A stretch of 64,000 bases of DNA from Mycobacterium sp. 852002-40037_SCH5390672 (GTDB taxonomy: Bacteria; Actinomycetota; Actinomycetes; Mycobacteriales; Mycobacteriaceae): NCBI RefSeq assembly GCF_001665875.1, contig NZ_LZTA01000008.1, forward strand, positions 1-64,000, given 5' to 3'. The position numbers were made by a program, and so were the translations under genes. Below the pieces are notes generated by a model. The model was given only the letters and a program-made list of their open reading frames with translations. It was not told where the DNA came from and made no database searches. Positions 50,757 through 57,509 of this stretch are shown here, piece after piece (the first letter of the stretch is position 1; each line of letters begins with the position of its first letter).

Positions 50757-51954
50757 GTGCTGTTCCTCCGATTTGCTGTCCGAAACGCTTGTTGTACAAC
50801 GCGAATCGCTCATCGACCTGCTCGGGACGCAGGCCGTAGTTCTCCAGCCCGTAGGGTGGCCGCGGCACCTCTCGGGGACGGTGGGCCAGCCAGCGCCGCA
50901 TCGCCTCCTCGGCTGCTGTCGTCAGCGGCAGCCCGATGGCGTCGTAGACGCGGGCCACCTGACCGATCGGGTCGGCCACCGCCTCGTCGAACCCGATGTC
51001 GGTGACCCTGGCGGCGGCTCGTCCTGTTTCCAAGTCCCAGCCGTCGCGGATCGTCATCGCCCGATCAGTGGTCCAGCCCATCCGCTCCAGCCATTGCGCA
51101 CCCACCCGGTGCACGTCGACGGCATCGGCGTGCATCGCATGCAGGGTCGCGTTCAAACTGGCCCCCGAGGCGATCGTGGTGCGCGGGTCACGATGCATGT
51201 GCACGATGTGCAGATCGGGGAACTGTGCCCGCAGGAGATTCAAATACCCTAGGTGCGCAGGCGATTTGAGCACCCAGCGCCGGCCCTGCACGCCGCCCCG
51301 GTGTTTCTGCCACTGCAGGAACTGCAGCATGCGGTGCAGATAATCGTAGGCGGGGGAGAAGTCCTGGCCGTCGAGCCAGGACCGGTACCGCGGCAGGTGC
51401 GCGCCCGACTCGGGGACATGCGACAGGAACGCGTCGGCGAGGAAGACGATCTCCTCTTCGGCCTCCCTGGCGTACATGGGGTGGATCGAGAACAATGCGG
51501 GCGCCAGTTCGCGGGATTTCGCTTCTCGCGCTTCGCTGATCGCGATGCGCGGGTCGGCGTCATCGGTGAACTGGTGGTTCAGCCGGGGCGCGACCTCCAC
51601 GACCTCCCACCCGTAGGCGCAGACGAACCGCGGGTCGGCGGCCAGCAGCCGCTGCAGCAGCGTGGTGCCGCTGCGCATCATCCCGACGACGACGATCGGC
51701 GCAACCACCCGCTCGTCGAGGATCTCCGGGTGGCGGCGGATCCACTCCTGCGCGCGCAGCCGCATCCGAAGGCTGTGCACGATGCCCGACCGCAGGATGT
51801 GCACACCGATGTCGTTGAGATCGGTGCGTGCGTAGTCGGCGAGCAACACCCGCAACGGGTCGGCGAATTCGCCCGGGCCCCAGTCGGTCAGCTCTTCCTT
51901 GCGTTGCGCGTCGGCCAGCACGCCGGCCGGGTCGAACGCGCTCGCGGATCCCAC
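50749..51954 (-). CDS. sulfotransferase-family protein
   Basis: A 401-residue protein of the bacterial Stf/sulfotransferase 3 type. The PAPS 5'-phosphosulfate loop is GMMRSGTTLLQRLLAADPRF, and the 3'-phosphate motif is in HMHRDPRTTIASGASLN, with WVLKSPAHLGYL between. It should transfer sulfate from PAPS to an alcohol or amine of a lipid or small molecule; the acceptor is unknown. Start GTG at 51954, 3 bp after the SnoaL-like stop. Confidence 0.88.
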   Translation of the reverse strand: MGSASAFDPAGVLADAQRKEELTDWGPGEFADPLRVLLADYARTDLNDIGVHILRSGIVHSLRMRLRAQEWIRRHPEILDERVVAPIVVVGMMRSGTTLLQRLLAADPRFVCAYGWEVVEVAPRLNHQFTDDADPRIAISEAREAKSRELAPALFSIHPMYAREAEEEIVFLADAFLSHVPESGAHLPRYRSWLDGQDFSPAYDYLHRMLQFLQWQKHRGGVQGRRWVLKSPAHLGYLNLLRAQFPDLHIVHMHRDPRTTIASGASLNATLHAMHADAVDVHRVGAQWLERMGWTTDRAMTIRDGWDLETGRAAARVTDIGFDEAVADPIGQVARVYDAIGLPLTTAAEEAMRRWLAHRPREVPRPPYGLENYGLRPEQVDERFALYNKRFGQQIGGTAHA

Positions 51955-51957
51955 GGG

Positions 51958-52401
51958 TCAGAACTTCAGATGCCGGCTGACGTCGCCGACCTGGTCGACG
52001 AACATGGTGCGGCTGTCGAAGCACCAGGCGCCGTCCACCCGGTGAAAGGTGTCCTTGTAATGCCCCGTGACGATGACCTGCAGCGGCAGGTCGTCGGTGG
52101 CTTGGGTGACGCAGTAATAGGACGCGCTGCGCGCGGTCCCGGCCGCCTCGTCGATGTAGAGCTGCACGTTGGTCGTGTTGTGTTTGGTCTTCGGGGTGCC
52201 GTCGTCGTAGATACGCGTGGCCATCTCATACATCTCGCGCACCCGGGCGGAGCCGGCGAACACGGTCTCGGGCGGGCCGTCCTCCACCCCGCAGATGCGG
52301 CCGTGCTCGAAGAGCCGGGCCACCGCGTCCAGATCCCCGCGGTCGAGAAGCTGCGCATAGGTGTAGATGAGGTTGGTGATCTCGGTGGCGCTGTCAGTCA
52401 T
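51958..52401 (-). CDS. SnoaL-like (NTF2-fold) protein
   Basis: A 147-residue protein of the SnoaL_4 type: ITNLIYTYAQLLDRGDLDAVARLFEHGRICG, then TKHNTTNVQLYIDEAAGTARSASYYCVTQ and VTGHYKDTFHRVDGAWCFDSRTMFVDQVGDVSRHL. The fold serves as isomerase, cyclase or dehydratase, or as an accessory subunit. It is first in the minus-strand operon SnoaL, sulfotransferase, DUF1214, SDR, and divergent from a second SDR gene at 52493. Confidence 0.87.
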   Translation of the reverse strand: MTDSATEITNLIYTYAQLLDRGDLDAVARLFEHGRICGVEDGPPETVFAGSARVREMYEMATRIYDDGTPKTKHNTTNVQLYIDEAAGTARSASYYCVTQATDDLPLQVIVTGHYKDTFHRVDGAWCFDSRTMFVDQVGDVSRHLKF

Positions 52402-52437
52402 GTCGAACCGCCTCGGGGAAAGTCTGCCGCTGTGCCT

Positions 52438-52484
52438 TATGTTGGCAGAACCGGTCCAACTTACATAGAACCGACCATTACTCT
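52438..52484. promoter_or_regulatory. regulatory region between divergent SnoaL and SDR genes
   Basis: Direct repeat AGAACCGGTCC (52447-52457) and AGAACCGACC (52467-52476) start exactly 20 bp apart, two helical turns. TATGT at 52438 and ACATA at 52463-52467, together with TTGG/CCAA, form an imperfect palindrome around the first copy. TACTCT at 52479-52484 lies 8 nt before the GTG at 52493 and fits a leaderless -10. It is probably a regulator site; no regulator gene is in the cluster. Confidence 0.5.
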
Positions 52485-52492
52485 GGATCGCC

Positions 52493-53383
52493 GTGACCTT
52501 ACCGTGGACGCCGAGCAGGCTCGGCAACCTCAGCGGCAAACGCGTGATCGTGACCGGAGCAACCAACGGCGTCGGGCTGGGCACAGCGCGTGCGCTCGCC
52601 AAAGCCGGCGCGCACGTGATCCTGGCCGTGCGCAACACCGAACTCGGCGAGCGACGTGCGGGCGAGATCGGCGGCTCGACCGCCGTGGCCAAGCTCGACC
52701 TCGCCGACCTTTCTTCGGTGAGGGCTTTCGCTGGCCTGATCACCGAGCCCGTGGACATCCTGATCAACAACGCCGGTGCCCTGACCGACCGGCGCACCGA
52801 GACGGTCGACGGCTTCGAGATGACGCTGGGCACCAACCTGCTCGGACCCTTCGCCCTGACCAACCTGCTGCTGGGAAAGGTGCGTTCGCAGATCATCAAC
52901 GTCGGCTCCGATGCACACCGGTCGGCGACGCTGCGGCTCGACGACCCGCACCTGCGTCAGCACAAGTGGACGAGGCTGAGCGCCTACGCGCAGTCGAAAC
53001 TCGCGGTCATGCTGTGGGGGCTAGAGCTGGACCGCAGGCTGCGCGCGGCCGGATCACCGATCGTCACGCAGCTCACCCACCCGGGCTGGGTGGCCTCGAA
53101 CCTGTCGAACCTGGGCGACTCGCCGCTGATGTCGCTGGCTCACAAGGGGGTCAAAGTGGTGGCCGACCGGTTGGCCAATGACATCGACGAAGGTGCGGCG
53201 CCCACGCTCTACTGCATCAGCGAGCCGATTCCGCCGGGCAGCTACGTCGGGGTCAGCGGCAGGCTCGGGCTGCGCGGCGGCCCGGTGCTCATCGGCCGCA
53301 CGCCGCTCGCGTGCGACTACGACACGGCCGCGCGGCTGGTGGCCGTCGCCGAACGCGAGACCGCCACGACACTGGAGGTGTAG
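52493..53383 (+). CDS. short-chain dehydrogenase, retinol-dehydrogenase-like
   Basis: A 296-residue SDR with VIVTGATNGVGLGTARALAKAGAHVILAVRNTE, ILINNAGAL, catalytic Ser in INVGSDAHRSA and YxxxK in SAYAQSKLAVML, then LTHPGWVASNLSN. The loss of one helix region between NNAG and the Ser (short spacing) is unusual but the catalytic set is complete. The sequence resembles the group acting on hydrophobic alcohols. Only two bases separate it from the next gene. Confidence 0.88.
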   Translation: MTLPWTPSRLGNLSGKRVIVTGATNGVGLGTARALAKAGAHVILAVRNTELGERRAGEIGGSTAVAKLDLADLSSVRAFAGLITEPVDILINNAGALTDRRTETVDGFEMTLGTNLLGPFALTNLLLGKVRSQIINVGSDAHRSATLRLDDPHLRQHKWTRLSAYAQSKLAVMLWGLELDRRLRAAGSPIVTQLTHPGWVASNLSNLGDSPLMSLAHKGVKVVADRLANDIDEGAAPTLYCISEPIPPGSYVGVSGRLGLRGGPVLIGRTPLACDYDTAARLVAVAERETATTLEV

Positions 53384-53385
53384 TC

Positions 53386-54207
53386 ATGGGTGAATTCGAC
53401 AATACGGTTGCCGTCATCACCGGCGCCGCGCGCGGCCAGGGCCGCAGCCACGCCGTGGCACTGGCCGAGCAGGGTGCGGACATCATCGCCGTGGACATCT
53501 GCGCCGACCTCGAGGCGATTCCCTATGCCTTGGCGACCGAATCCGATCTTGCCGAGACCGTGCGGTTGGTCGAGGCGGCCGGCCGCAGAGCGGTTCCGGT
53601 GGCCGCCGACGTCCGCGACCTCAAGGGGCTACAGGCCGGAGTGCAGACCGGCGTCGACGAACTCGGCGACATCGACGTCGTCGTCGCCAACGCCGGGGTG
53701 GTGGCGATCGGGGTCACCGATCCCGAATCCGAACCGGTGTTCAACACCATCGTCGACACCAACCTCAAGGGTGTCTGGCACACGCTGCTGGCGACGGTGC
53801 CCTCGATCGTGCGCAAGGGCCGGGGCGGCTCGGTGGTGCTGGTCAGCTCGTCGCAGGGCCTGACCGGTCGTGGCGGCGACGGCAGCGCGGCGATGTTCGC
53901 CTACGCCGCGTCCAAACACGGTGTGGTGGGGCTGATGCGCTCGGCGGCGAATGCTTATGCCCCGCACAAGATTCGGGTCAATTCGATCCACCCGAGCGGC
54001 GTCGCGACGCCGATGATCCTCAACGATTTCGTGGTGAACCGGATGCTGGAGAACCCCAACCCGGCTCTGTCGCAGACGCTGCTACCCGATGTGCCGTTGG
54101 TCGAGGCGCAAGACGTCACCGAAGCGGTGCTCTGGCTTGCCGGCCCGCGGTCGCGCTATATAACCGGCGCCGCGATTCCGGTGGATGCCGGCCACGTCGT
54201 CATGTGA
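53386..54207 (+). CDS. mycofactocin-coupled SDR family oxidoreductase
   Basis: A 273-residue SDR with VAVITGAARGQGRSHAVALAEQGADIIAVDICAD and the extra segment EAIPYALATESDLAETVRLVEAAGRR after beta-2. That insertion marks mycofactocin-coupled SDRs, whose tightly held NAD is reoxidised by the peptide cofactor mycofactocin. The catalytic Ser is in VLVSSSQGLTG and the YxxxK in AYAASKHGV. It should oxidise a small or hydrophobic alcohol. It forms a pair with the SDR at 52493. Confidence 0.9.
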   Translation: MGEFDNTVAVITGAARGQGRSHAVALAEQGADIIAVDICADLEAIPYALATESDLAETVRLVEAAGRRAVPVAADVRDLKGLQAGVQTGVDELGDIDVVVANAGVVAIGVTDPESEPVFNTIVDTNLKGVWHTLLATVPSIVRKGRGGSVVLVSSSQGLTGRGGDGSAAMFAYAASKHGVVGLMRSAANAYAPHKIRVNSIHPSGVATPMILNDFVVNRMLENPNPALSQTLLPDVPLVEAQDVTEAVLWLAGPRSRYITGAAIPVDAGHVVM

Positions 54208-54228
54208 ACGACGGCTGCTCAGCTTCAT

Positions 54229-54294
54229 GGTGGCGACCCGCTGCGCCCGGCTACGCCGCGCTTGCGATCGCCACGGCCGCGCTTGCGATCGCCG
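54229..54294. repeat. dispersed hairpin repeat, one full and one partial unit
   Basis: GGTGGCGACCCGCTGCGCCC, then GGCTACGCCGCGCTTGCGATCGCCAC (54229-54273); the ends GTGGCGA/TCGCCAC can pair. A partial copy, GCCGCGCTTGCGATCGCCGC, follows and abuts the rpmB stop codon. It lies between convergent genes. Confidence 0.75.
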
Positions 54295-54486
54295 CTAGCC
54301 CCGGACGACCTTGCCGGCCTTGATGCAGGACGTGCAGACGTTCAGGCGCTGCTTGTTGCCGCCCGGACGGGCGACGTGCACGGTCTGAACGTTGGGGTCC
54401 CATCGGCGACTGGTGCGGCGGTGGGAGTGCGACACCGACTTACCGAAGCCGGGGCCTTTCCCGCAGATGTCGCACACAGCGGCCAT
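54295..54486 (-). CDS. rpmB: 50S ribosomal protein L28, zinc-binding form
   Basis: A 63-residue L28: MAAVCDICGKGPGFGKSVSH, RRWDPNVQTVHV and NVCTSCIKAGKV. CxxC at residues 5-8 and again near 51-54 make the zinc-ribbon (C+) version. Mycobacteria carry several rpmB paralogues, and zinc-free copies replace C+ ones under zinc limitation. I see no obvious Zur box here. It is divergent from the lysozyme-like gene across a 380-bp gap. Confidence 0.95.
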   Translation of the reverse strand: MAAVCDICGKGPGFGKSVSHSHRRTSRRWDPNVQTVHVARPGGNKQRLNVCTSCIKAGKVVRG

Positions 54487-54866
54487 TGTTCAAGCTCCTC
54501 AAATCTCGGGGGTCCGGCAATCTGGCCGGGACGGCCCAGGTTACCGGGCACACCTGAGGATACCGACTGTCGTGGCAACCACCAAAACGGTTCATCACCG
54601 GCTGGCCCTGCGCTTACGTGAGGTCACGGGGGGTCAGCTGTGCGCTGGAACCGCGTCAGCTGTCGACATGGAGTCGATCACAGTACCGGTCGCATCGAGG
54701 GTTGCCGGGGCGCACGGCCGCTAGGATGACAGCGCCGCCGATGGTCGGTGCAATCGCTGCCTGTGTCAGGCGTGGACGGTGCGCTGACCGTGGCTGAAGT
54801 CTTCTTCCCGGCGGTGCCGGCCCGCGCGAAGCTGCGGATGAGGCTGGGAAGCAAATATCGGCAGGC
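54487..54866. other. 380-bp intergenic region between rpmB and the lysozyme-like gene
   Basis: No convincing gene. Open frames on both strands here lack family-like sequence and good starts. It should hold the divergent promoters of rpmB and the downstream exported protein. CTAGGATGAC near 54722-54731 resembles a -10 region. I see no RNA gene or strong hairpin. Confidence 0.5.
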
Positions 54867-55667
54867 TTGAGGGGAGTGCGCGGGGTGGTTGCGCGCGCCG
54901 TAAACACGGCTGGTTCCGCCCGCGTCGAAAGCCGGCGGGGCCCCGCGGTGGGTGTACGACGTTTGGTCGCGCGTTTGCGCCGGGTCGCTCGGTTGCGGCG
55001 GGTCGCGGCGGCCTATCTGATGGTGGCGGCGCTGGGCAGCGTGGCTATAGGGAGTACCTCAGTGAACTGCCCGACGGCTGTGGGCGGGCAGTACGGCATA
55101 GGGCAGGGCGGGCTGGGCCCGAGAGCATCGCGGTCCGGTCAACCCAATGCGGCGACGACGTGGTGGCAGCCCGGTGGCCTTCGCGCCGCGGTGCAGGAGG
55201 CTGTCGCCGTGCGCGGCGGTATCCAGCTGGGGCAGGTTGCTTTCGACGGTCGAGGAGCGTGGCCGGACGGACCGGAGGCGATCCGCGGCTATCTCGAGGA
55301 GGCGCTGACGCGGATCGGGGTTACCGAGGCGTCGGCCCGTGGCCACTGGATTGACGGCATGATGACCATCGCCGATCACGAATCGGAGTTTCACTCGGCT
55401 GCGATCAACCTGTCAGACAGCAATTCCTATGGGCCTCCCCAGCCCGACGGCGGCCCGCTGCACGCAACGCGCGGCCCGTGGCAGGTAATGCCGGACACGT
55501 TCGCGGCGTTTCACCAGCCGGGGACGTCGAATTCGGCGTGGGATCCGGTGGCCGCCGCGTGCGCGTCGATGAACTATCAGATGAGCCGCTATGGGGTCAG
55601 CCGCGATGGCAGCAATGAGCGCATGCTGGTGGGGCAGGCCAATCCCGGTATCCGGCAGGGCTATTAG
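54867..55667 (+). CDS. exported lysozyme-like (transglycosylase SLT-type) protein
   Basis: A 266-residue protein from the earliest start (TTG 54867); in-frame GTG codons at 54876 and 54885 are also possible. An Arg-rich N-terminus precedes a hydrophobic segment (AAAYLMVAALGSVAIGSTSV), a likely signal or anchor. The C-terminal half is lysozyme-like: GHWIDGMMTIADHESEFHSAAIN with the catalytic Glu candidate, RGPWQVMPDTFAAFHQPGTSN and WDPVAAACASMNYQMSRYG. It may cleave peptidoglycan. I do not recall it at this place in M. tuberculosis. Confidence 0.75.
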   Translation: MRGVRGVVARAVNTAGSARVESRRGPAVGVRRLVARLRRVARLRRVAAAYLMVAALGSVAIGSTSVNCPTAVGGQYGIGQGGLGPRASRSGQPNAATTWWQPGGLRAAVQEAVAVRGGIQLGQVAFDGRGAWPDGPEAIRGYLEEALTRIGVTEASARGHWIDGMMTIADHESEFHSAAINLSDSNSYGPPQPDGGPLHATRGPWQVMPDTFAAFHQPGTSNSAWDPVAAACASMNYQMSRYGVSRDGSNERMLVGQANPGIRQGY

Positions 55668-55803
55668 GGATCTGCCGCGCTGATGGCCGGCGGCTCAATC
55701 TTCCTCAACGGCGCGGAGCAACTGAGCACGACGGCTCCGGGGCCGGGCTACGCTGGCGCGCACCGGGTGCTGGGCATCGAAGCTGCGGAGGAGGTGGGTC
55801 ACC

Positions 55804-57507
55804 CTGGGCACTGCTGATACGTCGCAGGACCGTCTCCTGGACGCGATCACCCTGCGCGACTGGGCGCACACCGCCGTCAGCGACCTGATCACGCACATCG
55901 ACGAGATCAACCGGCTCAACGTGTTCCCCGTCGCCGACTCCGACACCGGGGCCAACATGCTGTTCACCATGCGTTCCGCCCTGGCCGAGGCCAACGTGGG
56001 CGCAGGCTCGGAGGGCGGCTCAAGCTGCGTGGCCCGGGCCGCGGCGGCGCTGTCGGCCGGCGCGCTGAACGGCGCCCGCGGCAATTCCGGGGTGATCCTG
56101 TCGCAGATCCTGCGCGGCGTCGCCGACGTCACCGCGACCGCGGCGGCCGACGCCGGCGGCGAGCTGCCCCACATCGACGTCGTCATCTTTGGTGCCGCGC
56201 TGCAGCGCGGCGTGGAGCTGGTCATCAGCTCGATGGGTGGCGAGGAGGTCCCCGGGACCATCGTCTCGGTGCTGCGGGCGGCCGCGAACGCCGTTGCGCA
56301 GTGCGCAGCCGCGGGGGACGGCCTGGCGCCGGCGGTCATCGCGGCCGGTGACGCGGCGGTGGTCGCCCTGGAAAAGACCCCCGAACAACTCGACGTGCTC
56401 GCCGACGCCGGTGCGGTGGACGCCGGCGGGCGTGGCCTGCTGGTCCTGCTGGACGCGCTGCGGTGCACCATCACCGGGCAGGCGCCGGCCCGCACGGTGT
56501 ACGAACTGGCGCCACGAGCACTGCAACCGGAGGCGTCCGCGCAGCGCCCGGCGCCCCACTTCGAGGTGATGTACCGGCTGGACGGCTGCGAGCCCCCGGC
56601 GGCGGACGCGCTGCGGGACCGGCTGGCGGAGCTGGGTGACTCGGTGGGCATCGCGTCGGCGCCGTCGTCGGCTCAGCGCACGTACTCGGTCCACGTGCAC
56701 ACCGACGACGCCGGCGCCGCCGTGGAGGCGGGACTGGCGGCCGGGCGGCTCAGCCGGATCGTCATCTCGGCGTTGAGCTCCGGCACCCCGGGGCTGCCCG
56801 CCGGCGGCTGGACGCGGGAGCGCGCGGTGCTGGCCGTGGTCGACGGTGACGGCGCCGCGGACCTGTTCGCGGGCGAGGGTGCCTGCGTGCTGCAACGCGA
56901 CCCGGTCGCGCACGATCCCGTCACCAACATCAGCGCGCACCAGCTGATGCGGGCCATCGTCGACACCGGCGCCGCACAGGTGATGGTGCTGCCCAACGGA
57001 TATGTCGCGGCCGAGGAGCTGGTGGCCGGATGCACCGCGGCCATCGGCTGGGGGGTCGACGTGGTACCGATCCCGACGGGGTCGATGGTGCAGGGGCTGG
57101 CCGCGCTGGCCGTGCACGAGACCGACAGGCAGGCCGTGGACGACGGCTACACCATGGCCCGCGCCGCCGGCGCGGCACGGCACGGCTCGGTGCGCATCGC
57201 GACCGAGAGCGCGTTGACGTGGGCGGGGCGCTGCCGCCCCGGCGACGGCCTGGGCATTGCGGGGGATGAGGTGCTGATCGTGGCCTCCGATGCGGTCGGG
57301 GCGGCGATCGGTCTGCTCGATCTCCTGCTGGCCTCAGGCGGTGACCTGGTGACGGTGCTGCTGGGCGCCGGCATCGAGACCGACTGCGACGCCGGCGCCG
57401 TCGGCGACATCCTGGAAGAACACATGCACGACCACCACCCCGGGACCGAACTGGTCACCTACCGGACCGGCCATCACGGTGACGCGCTGCTGATCGGGGT
57501 CGAGTAG
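55804..57507 (+). CDS. DhaL/DAK-domain protein, FakA-like (Rv2974c type); start codon uncertain
   Basis: A DAK phosphatase-domain protein, related to the FakA fatty-acid kinase family. The DhaL domain begins TLRDWAHTAVSDLITHIDEINRLNVFPVADSDTGANMLFTMRSA with the nucleotide-binding aspartates, and GALNGARGNSGVILSQILRG follows. The middle and DegV-like C-terminal parts are complete. Conserved residues extend well upstream of the first ATG/GTG/TTG in this frame (GTG 55921). The likely start region is at 55794-55804 after GGAGGAGG. Either CTG at 55804 is used (567 residues), or one G too many in 55806-55808 hides GTG 55794. recG follows after 2 bp. Confidence 0.8.
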   Translation: MGTADTSQDRLLDAITLRDWAHTAVSDLITHIDEINRLNVFPVADSDTGANMLFTMRSALAEANVGAGSEGGSSCVARAAAALSAGALNGARGNSGVILSQILRGVADVTATAAADAGGELPHIDVVIFGAALQRGVELVISSMGGEEVPGTIVSVLRAAANAVAQCAAAGDGLAPAVIAAGDAAVVALEKTPEQLDVLADAGAVDAGGRGLLVLLDALRCTITGQAPARTVYELAPRALQPEASAQRPAPHFEVMYRLDGCEPPAADALRDRLAELGDSVGIASAPSSAQRTYSVHVHTDDAGAAVEAGLAAGRLSRIVISALSSGTPGLPAGGWTRERAVLAVVDGDGAADLFAGEGACVLQRDPVAHDPVTNISAHQLMRAIVDTGAAQVMVLPNGYVAAEELVAGCTAAIGWGVDVVPIPTGSMVQGLAALAVHETDRQAVDDGYTMARAAGAARHGSVRIATESALTWAGRCRPGDGLGIAGDEVLIVASDAVGAAIGLLDLLLASGGDLVTVLLGAGIETDCDAGAVGDILEEHMHDHHPGTELVTYRTGHHGDALLIGVE

Positions 57508-57509
57508 CG

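Noticed and set aside
51253..53181. 642-codon plus-strand open frame across sulfotransferase, SnoaL-like and SDR genes
   Set aside because: It crosses a divergent promoter region and three well-supported genes in other frames, and its composition is Arg/Gly/Val-biased without domains.
54392..54724. Small gene opposite and beyond rpmB
   Set aside because: The frame overlaps rpmB on the other strand and shows no family features; rpmB is certain.
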